The position numbers were made by a program, and so were the translations under genes. From a virus, in the IMG/VR virus record IMGVR_UViG_3300025872_000232, positions 1-28,825 of that record: a DNA stretch of 28,825 bases. One strand, 5' to 3'. The notes below the pieces were generated by a model that was not told the origin of the DNA, ran no database searches, and saw only the letters and a list, made by a program, of their open reading frames with translations. Below are positions 17,208 through 23,719 of this stretch, piece by piece; position 1 is the stretch's first letter, and each line of letters opens with the position of its first letter.

Positions 17208-17264
17208 TCATGTCTTCAAACAAGACCTTTTTGCCCTATAATAAGGAGGTAAACAAGCAACGCA

Positions 17265-17495
17265 ATGAAAAAACTGTTCTTCACCCTAGTTTTTCTATAC
17301 GGTCTACTTGGGTCTTCATATGTAGCATATGAAACAACAAGGGATATGAATCTTCTAGAAAGTGCTGTGAGAAATGGAGAAAACCATGCGGAGATGCGTC
17401 ATCGCACTAATGTAGCAGCAGAAGGAACCTGGTTTCTTCTTGGTAACTTGATTACTATTGCAGGTGTCTTCGGTATGTGTCAAAAAAATGATTAA
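17265..17495 (+). CDS. small membrane protein, two predicted segments
   Basis: Seventy-six residues. The N-terminus MKKLFFTLVFLYGLLGSSYVAY is a signal peptide or anchor, and a second hydrophobic segment (WFLLGNLITIAGVFGM, about 56-71) precedes a short polar end. The central loop is charged and His/Asn-containing. A perfect AAGGAGGT lies upstream, but 14 bases from the ATG, longer than usual. It stands alone with the next tiny gene on the plus strand between two minus-strand tail genes, closed by a terminator. I do not recognise a family. A holin-like or other membrane-active role is conceivable; nothing in the sequence proves it. Confidence 0.6.
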   Translation: MKKLFFTLVFLYGLLGSSYVAYETTRDMNLLESAVRNGENHAEMRHRTNVAAEGTWFLLGNLITIAGVFGMCQKND

Positions 17496-17625
17496 AGATA
17501 TAATCAAAGTTGTTGGAATTATATTAGTTACATATGTAACTATCTCAAGTTGTACTGTCGCATCAGTATTTGTTTTGGATCAATCACTGAAAAATACGAA
17601 GTCATCTGAACTATTTCCAAATTGA
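17488..17625 (+). CDS. tiny predicted lipoprotein
   Basis: Forty-five residues, starting at an ATG inside the last codons of the upstream gene (8-bp overlap, shifted frame). The N-terminus MIKDIIK is basic, residues 8-19 (VVGIILVTYVTI) are hydrophobic, and residues 19-22 are ISSC. That fits the lipobox [LVI][ASTVI][GAS]C, with Cys22 as the acylation site. The mature part is only 24 residues. The ORF ends at a TGA whose last bases enter the terminator stem. The pair of a membrane protein followed by an overlapping small lipoprotein recalls spanin gene pairs, but the proteins are much shorter and not Pro-rich. Function unassigned. Confidence 0.45.
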   Translation: MIKDIIKVVGIILVTYVTISSCTVASVFVLDQSLKNTKSSELFPN

Positions 17626-17648
17626 GGGTCTTCGGACCCTCTTTTTTT
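17624..17648 (+). terminator. strong intrinsic terminator (UUCG tetraloop)
   Basis: GAGGGTC, a TTCG loop, GACCCTC, then seven T's. The 7-bp stem is perfect and capped by a stable UUCG tetraloop. It ends the plus-strand pair of tiny genes and protects the convergent tail gene, whose stop codon overlaps the T-run. Confidence 0.92.
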
Positions 17649-18540
17649 ATATGCCAGCAAACCTAGCAGTAGGTCCTCTGTTTCTTCCAACATATGGAAG
17701 TCCTGCCTCAACTCTTCTATCAATAACATTACCCGATGCAGCTGCTGCAGAAGTAGGAACCCCACCAGTTGATAAAGCACCCGCACCTTCAAGACCAGGT
17801 AAAGACATATCACTTGTATTGAACTGAGCATTATTAAATGCTGCTTGTTGTTCTGGAGTTGCTGGTTGTTGAGTTTGACTTTCCGTTGACTTTGTACCTT
17901 GAACCAAAACATATCTAAGATATGTCATTGATACAGTACACTTTAATAGTGAAGAAGAATCATAAGAAACTGGCATTGAAGAAATACTGATTGGAAAAGC
18001 TCCAACAAATCTATATTCCAAACTATTACTAGTCGTCTCAAAGTCCCTCTCAAATTTTCTAACAACTAGTCCCTGTTTAGCAACATACTCATCTGGATAT
18101 CGGATTCTATAAAAATATTCCATAGATTCAGATCCAATGCCTTTATTTTCACCTTTATCCTTCTGTGGACCCATACTTTCATCCACAGCATATTTAATCC
18201 AAGTTTCAAAATAACGAATAGGTAGATAGTTCTGAGCATCAACATAAAATGTCAGGTCTATTCTATCGTCATAAACTCTTCTATAAGCGTGTCTTTCCGT
18301 AACTCCATGAAAATCATTTGTGAGTTCTAAAGTAGCTAGATTAGATCCAGGTAGAGTTGCCTCACTACACAAAAAGTTTAGGTTTTCAGTCCCTAAAGGT
18401 CCAAAATTTGGAATATTATTGTTTAAAAAGTCCTTCCAATCACTACCAGTTGGTTGAGGAATCTGAACTTCAAAATGAGAAGTTAGGGCAGGTCTAAGTA
18501 GGTTTGCTTTGATTTCTGCTAAAGTTTTTGCCCTTGGCAT
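17647..18540 (-). CDS. 54: baseplate tail-tube initiator (gp54/gp19-like)
   Basis: A 297-residue protein. Residues 1-220 read like the T4 tube fold: LTSHFEVQIP, FLCSEATLPGSNLATLEL, RRVYDDRIDLTFYVD, YFETWIKYAVDE, YFYRIRYPDEYV, then LEYRFVGAFPISISSMPVSYDSS and CTVSMTYLRYVL. This architecture is shared by gp19 (tube) and the tube initiators gp48/gp54. Proximity to gp48 and gp53 and the size (T4 gp54 is 320 aa, gp19 is 163 aa) favour gp54. Residues 225-297 form a Gln/Ala/Gly-rich, probably disordered tail. Its start is 42 bp from the divergent gp4 gene. No Shine-Dalgarno is evident ahead of ATG. Confidence 0.6.
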   Translation of the reverse strand: MPRAKTLAEIKANLLRPALTSHFEVQIPQPTGSDWKDFLNNNIPNFGPLGTENLNFLCSEATLPGSNLATLELTNDFHGVTERHAYRRVYDDRIDLTFYVDAQNYLPIRYFETWIKYAVDESMGPQKDKGENKGIGSESMEYFYRIRYPDEYVAKQGLVVRKFERDFETTSNSLEYRFVGAFPISISSMPVSYDSSSLLKCTVSMTYLRYVLVQGTKSTESQTQQPATPEQQAAFNNAQFNTSDMSLPGLEGAGALSTGGVPTSAAAASGNVIDRRVEAGLPYVGRNRGPTARFAGI

Positions 18541-18541
18541 T

Positions 18542-18549
18542 TATAAATA
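18542..18549 (+). promoter_or_regulatory. T4-type late promoter TATAAATA
   Basis: An exact consensus on the plus strand, 33 bp upstream of the gp4 start, in the 42-bp divergent gap. It probably drives gp4, the small gene, gp48 and gp53. The minus strand in the same gap holds TATAAAGA (18564-18557, 7/8), a candidate for the divergent tube gene. Confidence 0.75.
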
Positions 18550-18582
18550 CAGATAGTCTTTATATATTATGTAGTAGGGATA

Positions 18583-19026
18583 ATGGCAGAAAGTATTAAG
18601 AGTAAATACAAACCATCATATCCTAACAAATATAAAGGAGACCCAAATAACATCATATGCAGAAGTAGTTGGGAACGAAGATTCTGTAGTTGGTGTGACT
18701 TAAATGAAAATATTGTTGAGTGGGGAAGTGAAGAGTTTTGGATACCATATGTCTCCCCCGTTGACAACAGAGTTCATAGATACTTCCCGGATTTTATTGT
18801 AAAGGTTAGAGAACAATCTGGGCAGATTAAAACCTATGTGGTAGAAGTAAAACCAAAGAAACAAACCGTACCACCAAAACAAAAATCAAGAGTGACTAAA
18901 TCATACCTATATGAGTGTAAAACTTATGCGGTAAATCAAGCAAAGTGGAGAGCGGCAAAGGAGTTTTGTGATGATAGACTCATAGATTTTAAAGTGATCA
19001 CAGAAGAAGAGTTAGGTCTAAAATAA
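18583..19026 (+). CDS. 4: head completion protein gp4
   Basis: A 147-residue protein, almost the length of T4 gp4 (150 aa), with the same run of motifs: YKPSYPNKYKGDPNNII, RSSWERRFCSWCD, WGSEEFWIPY, RYFPDFIVKV, VEVKPKKQTVPP, then NQAKWRAAKEFC and the final ITEEELGLK. The PDF-x(17)-VEVKPKK spacing is that of an endonuclease-like PD-(D/E)XK core. gp4 acts with gp2 and gp50 to finish DNA-filled heads before tail joining. A late promoter lies 33 bp upstream, with AGGGA close to the ATG. The stop overlaps the next start (TAATG). Confidence 0.93.
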   Translation: MAESIKSKYKPSYPNKYKGDPNNIICRSSWERRFCSWCDLNENIVEWGSEEFWIPYVSPVDNRVHRYFPDFIVKVREQSGQIKTYVVEVKPKKQTVPPKQKSRVTKSYLYECKTYAVNQAKWRAAKEFCDDRLIDFKVITEEELGLK

Positions 19027-19412
19027 TGGCAGAAGGTTTCGGAAAATATACAAACATTCCACCCAGAATGAAAGAGTTGAAAAAAAGAATATCAAGTTTA
19101 GGTTCAGCAGATCCAGAAGATTTGATGTTAGTGATTATGGATGTGTTGAAGAGAGAAGTCCTATATCCAGAACCAGGAAAGTTTTATACCTTTGTTTACA
19201 ATCCCAAAACTCCAGACATTGAATACGATCAACATCCATTGATTGCCTGCACAGAACTACAAAAATGGGGGTTCAAAGCGATCAACTTTCACTGGAGAGA
19301 ATCAAGAAACTATACTTGGGAAGAAGTTGCAGGAAAACTTCATATAGTTGAATATGACGAACTTGATGAGATGCTTTCTATACCTTATGCAAAATTCCGT
19401 CTAAATAAATAA
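19026..19412 (+). CDS. conserved small protein between gp4 and gp48
   Basis: A 128-residue soluble protein, coupled to gp4 by a one-base stop/start overlap. It has a helical N-terminus (MKELKKRISSLGSADPEDLMLVIMDVLKRE), then FYTFVYNPKTPDIEYDQHPL and WGFKAINFHWRES. The pattern of YNPKTP, a Tyr-Asp-x-x-PL stretch and GF-x-x-x-N-x-HW recurs in uncharacterised myovirus proteins. The neighbours are head completion and baseplate genes and it shares their late transcript, so a virion or assembly role is likely. I do not know its function. Confidence 0.65.
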   Translation: MAEGFGKYTNIPPRMKELKKRISSLGSADPEDLMLVIMDVLKREVLYPEPGKFYTFVYNPKTPDIEYDQHPLIACTELQKWGFKAINFHWRESRNYTWEEVAGKLHIVEYDELDEMLSIPYAKFRLNK

Positions 19413-19424
19413 AAAACTCTGTCA

Positions 19425-19484
19425 ATGTCTGAGCATTTAGGACAACAAATCTTCACTTGTCCCTCTGGTGGGGAGGTTGTCTGA
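19425..19484 (+). CDS. 19-codon leader-like ORF ahead of gp48
   Basis: The ORF MSEHLGQQIFTCPSGGEVV runs from an ATG at 19425 to a TGA (19482-19484) that overlaps the gp48 ATG by one base (TGATG). The gp48 Shine-Dalgarno GGAGG (19472-19476) lies inside its last codons and can pair with CCTC just upstream. It has no clear ribosome binding site of its own. It could be a coupling leader, a true micro-gene, or chance. Confidence 0.3.
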   Translation: MSEHLGQQIFTCPSGGEVV

Positions 19485-20806
19485 TGGCGACTAAAACAAT
19501 AAACAGCGATAAGTCAGAAACGAAAGTAGGAACTTCCGAAACAAAACTATTCACATCAACAAGAACAACATACAATGTTGATGCAAATGGAAAAATAGAT
19601 CCCAAATCAGTTAAGCATGAGTTAATATATTATGATGCTCCATTAAGTCCAGGCATTGTTGCTGCCACAAGCACTGGAACATCAAACGATTGGAAATTTG
19701 AAAAGAATATAGCAGGTCAACCAATATTAGGTGCAGACGCACAAAAGTCTCTTAAAGAAGGTGCCCTAAAATCCACGACACAACAACAAATTCAAACAGC
19801 AGCAACAAAAGAAAAGATTTCACCAGAACAACAGAAAGCATTATCAACAAAACAAGTTAATACAGCACCAGCACAAGAAGACGCTGAAAAACAATTAAAG
19901 GCAGAACTAGCAAAGGAAGTAGCAGGCACTAGAAATTCTTTTCCAGGAGCAAATGGAGGAACCCCTCTAAAGTATCCAAGGAATCTTGCAGATACAAAGC
20001 AAGATGTAATCAAGTTTAGAATGGTAAAGTATTCACCAAAACAACTTGATAAAAATAATGCAGATAAAGATTTGAGGCCATTTTCAGATAGAAGAAAGAT
20101 TGATGATAAAAATACAATAGGTGTAGTTGTTCTCCCCATTCCAGCAGGAATCGGTGATGCAAACTCAGTTAACTGGGGATCAAATGAGACTGGAGTTTTT
20201 GGATCTCAATTATATAATATTGCCAATCAGTTTATAACTGGCGGCGGAGATAGTGGCGCAGAAGCTGCAGGTGGAGCAGTTGAAGGAGTTCAAAATAATT
20301 CAACAGATGTTAAAACAGCATTATCCACTAAGTTTGCAGAAGCAGCATCTGGAACAACAAACATGCTCTCAAGAACTCAAGGAGCAGTTTACAATTCAAA
20401 TATGGAACTCCTTTTCAATGGTCCAACACTAAGACCATTTAGTTTTACCTTTAAGTTATCTGCAAGAAGCAAAGAAGAGGCACAAGATATTAGATCAATA
20501 ATCAGATTCTTTAAACAGGGAATGTCGCCAATCAGGACCCAATCACAACTATTCCTAAAAGCACCACATACATTTCAACTTGAATATCTCCACATAGGAA
20601 AGTCACATAGTTTCTTAAATAGATTTAAAGAGTGTGCTCTTCAATCATTCACCGTTGACTATACCCCAGAAGGTCAATACGCAACATTTAAAGATGGTGC
20701 GATGGTTTCCTACCAAATTACAATGCAGTTCCAAGAACTAGAACCAGTCTTTAACGATGATTATGCAACGATTGATCAAAATAAAGATACCGATATAGGT
20801 TACTAA
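19484..20806 (+). CDS. 48: baseplate tail tube cap gp48
   Basis: I place the start at the ATG at 19484, seven bases after GGAGG; a TTG 27 bases upstream has no such support. The 440-residue product is longer than T4 gp48 (364 aa). Its C-terminal third is a clear match to the family: ELLFNGPTLRPFSFTFKLSA, EEAQDIRSIIRFFKQGMSP, FLNRFKECALQSFTVDYTP, YATFKDGAMVSYQITMQF and ELEPVFNDDY. Residues about 85-160 are Gln/Lys/Ala-rich and probably a helical insertion. gp48 caps the baseplate hub and, with gp54, nucleates the tail tube. One base separates its stop from the gp53 start. Confidence 0.88.
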   Translation: MATKTINSDKSETKVGTSETKLFTSTRTTYNVDANGKIDPKSVKHELIYYDAPLSPGIVAATSTGTSNDWKFEKNIAGQPILGADAQKSLKEGALKSTTQQQIQTAATKEKISPEQQKALSTKQVNTAPAQEDAEKQLKAELAKEVAGTRNSFPGANGGTPLKYPRNLADTKQDVIKFRMVKYSPKQLDKNNADKDLRPFSDRRKIDDKNTIGVVVLPIPAGIGDANSVNWGSNETGVFGSQLYNIANQFITGGGDSGAEAAGGAVEGVQNNSTDVKTALSTKFAEAASGTTNMLSRTQGAVYNSNMELLFNGPTLRPFSFTFKLSARSKEEAQDIRSIIRFFKQGMSPIRTQSQLFLKAPHTFQLEYLHIGKSHSFLNRFKECALQSFTVDYTPEGQYATFKDGAMVSYQITMQFQELEPVFNDDYATIDQNKDTDIGY

Positions 20807-20807
20807 G

Positions 20808-21476
20808 ATGCCAAGTTACTTCCGCCAGGTTCCAGATTTTGAATATGTTAGTAGACTACCAGATGCTAAGATCGGTGATTACTTCCCTGTCAAAAATCTA
20901 TTTAAGAAGGGAAAGTTAAGAGAAGACATTTTTCAAGATCTAGCATTCTTTACCAAGTACAAAATAGAAGGTGATGATCGTCCAGATAACGTTGCATTTA
21001 AAGTCTATGGAGACTCAACACTTGATTGGTTAGTTTTGATTTGCAATAATGTCGTAAACATTCAAACTGAATGGCCATTAACTCAGCAAGAATTTGATAC
21101 ATTTCTTCTGGGAAAGTATGGTGATTATGAAACTCTTTATGGTGGTATTCATCACTACGAAACTCCTGAAATAAAAAATAGTCAAGGGGTAACAATAGTG
21201 CCCGCAGGACTTCAAGTTCAATCAGATTATTCTATAAGTTTTTATGATTACTTCATAGACTCAATAGAAACTTATAACAACATTGCAATTCCAGTTACAA
21301 ACTATGAGTATGAAGAAAAGATTGAAAATGACAAGAGAAATATATTCGTTCTGAAACCAAGATACCTAAATGTAGTTATTGATGATATGCAAGACATTAT
21401 GGAATATAAAAAAGGTTCCAGTCAATATCAGACTGAAACCCTTAAGAGAGGAGACAATATTAAACTCTACGAATAA
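20808..21476 (+). CDS. 53: baseplate wedge protein gp53
   Basis: A 222-residue protein (T4 gp53 is 196 aa). The family core is clear: DFEYVSRLPDAKIGDYFPVKNLF, FTKYKIEGDDRPDNVAFKVYGDSTLDWLVLICNN, then TEWPLTQQEFDTFLLGKYG. The C-terminal region YEYEEKIENDKRNIFVLKPRYL precedes LKRGDNIKLYE. gp53 completes each baseplate wedge before the wedges join the hub. It is the last gene of the plus-strand late unit, and its TAA abuts the stop of the convergent gp32 gene with no spacer. Its 3' end carries, antisense, the hairpin that appears to terminate gp32 transcription. Confidence 0.88.
   Translation: MPSYFRQVPDFEYVSRLPDAKIGDYFPVKNLFKKGKLREDIFQDLAFFTKYKIEGDDRPDNVAFKVYGDSTLDWLVLICNNVVNIQTEWPLTQQEFDTFLLGKYGDYETLYGGIHHYETPEIKNSQGVTIVPAGLQVQSDYSISFYDYFIDSIETYNNIAIPVTNYEYEEKIENDKRNIFVLKPRYLNVVIDDMQDIMEYKKGSSQYQTETLKRGDNIKLYE
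21408..21440 (-). terminator. gp32 terminator inside gp53 coding region
   Basis: On the minus strand GGTTtCAGTC, a 7-nt loop, then GACTGgAACC is followed by TTTTTT and AT. The stem is 9 bp with one internal mismatch. It lies 37-69 bases past the gp32 stop, entirely within the last codons of the opposing gp53 gene. Confidence 0.8.
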
Positions 21477-22424
21477 TCACTCCTCAGCAAGACGTTGAAA
21501 ATATGAAAGTGCATCATCTTCATCGTCATCAGTTTCCTGAGTAATGTTAGGAAGTGAAGGAGACTTGGTGCGAGCATAGGATTGCTCAAGTTCTTCCACT
21601 ACACGATTCTGAACTGAAGAAGTTTGATCATATGCTTCAAGTTCATCTTCTTGCTCCATAACAGCACGAGACTGAGTGGGGGAAGTTTTTTGACCCAGAA
21701 CATACTTCAGACGCTTCTCAAGATCTTCATAAGACTTGAACTGATCAGGAGCACTGATTGCAGTCAATGAATACTCTTTCTTCCAGAGGGTTTCAAGAGC
21801 ATCGTCATCATCCAGTAGTGGTTCAACTGAACCAAATTCTGACTTGTCGTAGTTCCAATACCCATCTTTCTTTACGATTTTGAGTTTGAAGTTAGCACCC
21901 TGCCAGAAGTCAAAGGGATTGATAGGAGTTTCATCCTCAAACTCAGGTTGCATTGCTTCCATGATCTTATCAAAGATCTTCTTACCATACTTAAACAGGA
22001 AGACTTTACCTTCATTTTGAGGGTTGGTGGGATCTTTTACAACGTAAATGTTGCTGTAATAAGACAGTTTACGCTTCTGTTTACGAACAGTTTCTTTGTT
22101 TGCTTCTGTTCCACTGTTCCACAGTTCACGATTATACTCAGAAACAGGATCTTTCTGACCAACGGTAGTCAGAGAGTTTTCAATGTACCAACCACCAGGA
22201 CCTTGGAATGCATGAGAATACATCTTTGCCCAAGGAAGTTCTTCACCTTCAGGGGCAGGGAGGAAACGAATCACTGCGAAACCATTACCTGTTTTATCCA
22301 TTTCTGGTTTCCAAAGACGCTCATCAGCACCTCCAGAAGTTGTACTCATCTTCTCAACTTCCTTTACCAGTTTGGAAGTGAGAGAACCCAGTTTGGATTG
22401 TTTTTTGAGATCTGAAAAAGACAT
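21477..22424 (-). CDS. 32: single-stranded DNA-binding protein gp32
   Basis: A 315-residue protein, close to T4 gp32 (301 aa). The N-terminal basic region has the SLTSKL cooperativity-type motif (14-19). Then come FAVIRFLPAP, MYSHAFQGPGGWYIENS, the strongly conserved NIYVVKDPTNPQNEGKVFLF with YGKKIFDKI, and FDFWQGANFKLKI. The C-terminus is an acidic tail (DDDEDDALSYFQRLAEE). It coats ssDNA in replication, recombination and repair and recruits gp59. The zinc ligands of T4 gp32 (one His, three Cys) are largely missing: His71 remains, but the cysteine positions read IENSLTTVGQKDPVSEYN and no Cys is present in the protein. GAGGT precedes the start, after a 71-bp leader gap. Confidence 0.93.
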   Translation of the reverse strand: MSFSDLKKQSKLGSLTSKLVKEVEKMSTTSGGADERLWKPEMDKTGNGFAVIRFLPAPEGEELPWAKMYSHAFQGPGGWYIENSLTTVGQKDPVSEYNRELWNSGTEANKETVRKQKRKLSYYSNIYVVKDPTNPQNEGKVFLFKYGKKIFDKIMEAMQPEFEDETPINPFDFWQGANFKLKIVKKDGYWNYDKSEFGSVEPLLDDDDALETLWKKEYSLTAISAPDQFKSYEDLEKRLKYVLGQKTSPTQSRAVMEQEDELEAYDQTSSVQNRVVEELEQSYARTKSPSLPNITQETDDDEDDALSYFQRLAEE

Positions 22425-22495
22425 ACGGATTACCTCGTATTAGTAGGATTTGGCTTTTGGACGTTGCTTAAGGGATTGTCTAGCCCACATCTATT
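22425..22495 (-). promoter_or_regulatory. gp32 leader region
   Basis: This 71-bp gap is long for this tightly packed block. I find no convincing -10/-35 pair. The leader could form GGG/CCC and GCT/AGC pairings around GGGCTAGACAATCCCTTAAGC, possibly overlapping. T4 gp32 represses its own translation through a leader pseudoknot, so an analogous element is possible but unproven. Confidence 0.25.
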
Positions 22496-22840
22496 CTACA
22501 GGTCAGACCCTGTTTTGTCAATCTGCTCCTTCATCACCTCAAGCATCTTAGACATGTTGTTAAGAATGATATTCATGTCAGTGCCAGGTGGCATACCCAT
22601 CATGATTGCAGATTGAGTAACTCGTTCTTTCATTTCAACTGCTTCGGGATCATCAGACAAACTCAGTCTTGTGTAAAGAACTTTTTGTTTATCCAAAAGG
22701 GTTTCTAGAACTTCAACATGCTCAAGTTTTTCTTGCTTCGTCATCGTAGGAAACTTAAAAATGTTTCCATAGATTTGCTCTTGAAGTTCTGCAATCTCAG
22801 TCATCTCTGCACGGACGACTTCGGAACTAAAGAAACTCAT
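22496..22840 (-). CDS. DUF1825-like small helical protein
   Basis: A 114-residue, mostly helical, Met-rich protein: MSFFSSEVVRAEMTEIAELQEQIY, KLEHVEVLETLLDKQKVLYTRLSLSDDPEA, then NIILNNMSKMLEVMKEQ. The FF-x-S-x-x-V-x-x-E start, the central ER-type helix and the LS-x-D-x-x-A stretch resemble DUF1825, a family known from cyanobacteria with no established function. It is encoded between gp59 and gp32; its start overlaps the gp59 stop by four bases. T4 places dsbA and rnh between 33 and 32, so this gene replaces them. It may affect DNA or transcription, by position only. Confidence 0.6.
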   Translation of the reverse strand: MSFFSSEVVRAEMTEIAELQEQIYGNIFKFPTMTKQEKLEHVEVLETLLDKQKVLYTRLSLSDDPEAVEMKERVTQSAIMMGMPPGTDMNIILNNMSKMLEVMKEQIDKTGSDL

Positions 22841-23442
22841 TTATCCTCCAAAACAATCTCTTTTAAAATTTTACGAAAACGAAATATATCAATATTTAGA
22901 AAAGGATTGTATTTTTTAATCCTACGACTGACGGTTTCCCACACTGGGTCTTTGAGTTTCTTATCAAAGGTATTCCCGTACAGGAATATTCTATCATATA
23001 TCACCATGGTTTCTAGGCTAATTTTCCCGCTCAGGAACTTTTTGAGTAGAGGAGGATGACCCTTTGAGCAACTAAAAACTTCTTCAAACTTATGTTGATC
23101 AAAGAGTTCCTGGGTTTCTTCTTTGAAAATATAAGACAATGACTGAATCTTCTTTTGCCATTGTTGATATCTACCCTCACCTTCTCTCATCATTTCACCA
23201 ATCCAAAGTGACTCTGGATCAGGACAAGAGACAAAGTTAGCAACGAAAAACTCTACAACTTCTTGATCTGATTTTTGTCGTGCCACTTTCTCAAACCACA
23301 TTCTATCTTTCCGTTTATAGAATGATTGAACAGTTGCACGACTTTTACCACAGTATTTGTGGTAGTCATAACTGTCTTTAGTGAAGTGATTCTTCAAAGA
23401 CAGATAGCACTTATAGGCGTCAAAAGGAACCACAGTAATCAT
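22837..23442 (-). CDS. 59: replicative helicase loader gp59
   Basis: A 201-residue protein (T4 gp59 is 217 aa) with the same layout: an N-terminal YKCYLSLKNHFTKDSYDYHKY segment, RATVQSFYKRKDRMWFEKVAR, VEFFVANFVSCPD with LWIGEM, and in the second half GHPPLLKKFLSGKISLETMVIYD, then DPVWETVSRRIKKYNPFLNID. gp59 binds forked DNA and gp32 and loads the gp41 helicase, linking recombination to replication restart. Gene order gp33-gp59-X-gp32 parallels T4. Small basic protein, no signal peptide. Confidence 0.88.
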   Translation of the reverse strand: MITVVPFDAYKCYLSLKNHFTKDSYDYHKYCGKSRATVQSFYKRKDRMWFEKVARQKSDQEVVEFFVANFVSCPDPESLWIGEMMREGEGRYQQWQKKIQSLSYIFKEETQELFDQHKFEEVFSCSKGHPPLLKKFLSGKISLETMVIYDRIFLYGNTFDKKLKDPVWETVSRRIKKYNPFLNIDIFRFRKILKEIVLEDK

Positions 23443-23464
23443 TCAAAAAAGTAATATAGTGAAA

Positions 23465-23719
23465 TTAAAAAACCAGTTTTGCCCGTGAAGTTTTCTTAAG
23501 GAAGTTGAGTTCCGTTGCTTCGTATTTAATCTTTTCCTTTAGAGGTTTTGAGATTAGTTTAGGAACCGATTCAACATCAATGTTATTCTGCTCACAAAAA
23601 TGAACTATCGCATCAATATAGTTCATATCTGAACTATGAACAATCCCCTCAATCTCTTGGGCAAAACGAGATGGGCAGAAGAATTTACTTTCTAATACTT
23701 TCTCTAATTCATTCTCCAT
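23465..23719 (-). CDS. 33: late transcription co-activator gp33
   Basis: I choose the ATG at 23719 (84 residues, MENELEKV...), four bases after AGGT. A TTG 24 bases upstream lacks a ribosome binding site. The core FAQEIEGIVHSSDMNYIDAIVHFCEQNNIDVESVPKLIS parallels T4 gp33 FIIEKMVEEFGMSYLEATTAFLEENSI, including the following LKEKIKYEA. T4 gp33 (112 aa) binds the RNA polymerase flap and the sliding clamp to activate gp55-dependent late promoters. This one is shorter at the N-terminus. Its C-terminus (SRAKLVF) keeps hydrophobics but lacks the acidic residue of the T4 clamp-binding end. It overlaps the upstream nuclease gene by 11 bases. Confidence 0.82.
   Translation of the reverse strand: MENELEKVLESKFFCPSRFAQEIEGIVHSSDMNYIDAIVHFCEQNNIDVESVPKLISKPLKEKIKYEATELNFLKKTSRAKLVF

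Noticed and set aside
17237-17242. TATAAT as the -10 of a promoter for the 17265 gene
   Set aside because: A start seven bases downstream would fall in the AAGGAGGT ribosome binding site and remove it from the mRNA, and no good -35 is present.
19457-19483. TTG start extending gp48 by nine residues
   Set aside because: The ATG at 19484 has GGAGG at seven bases; the TTG has no ribosome binding site.
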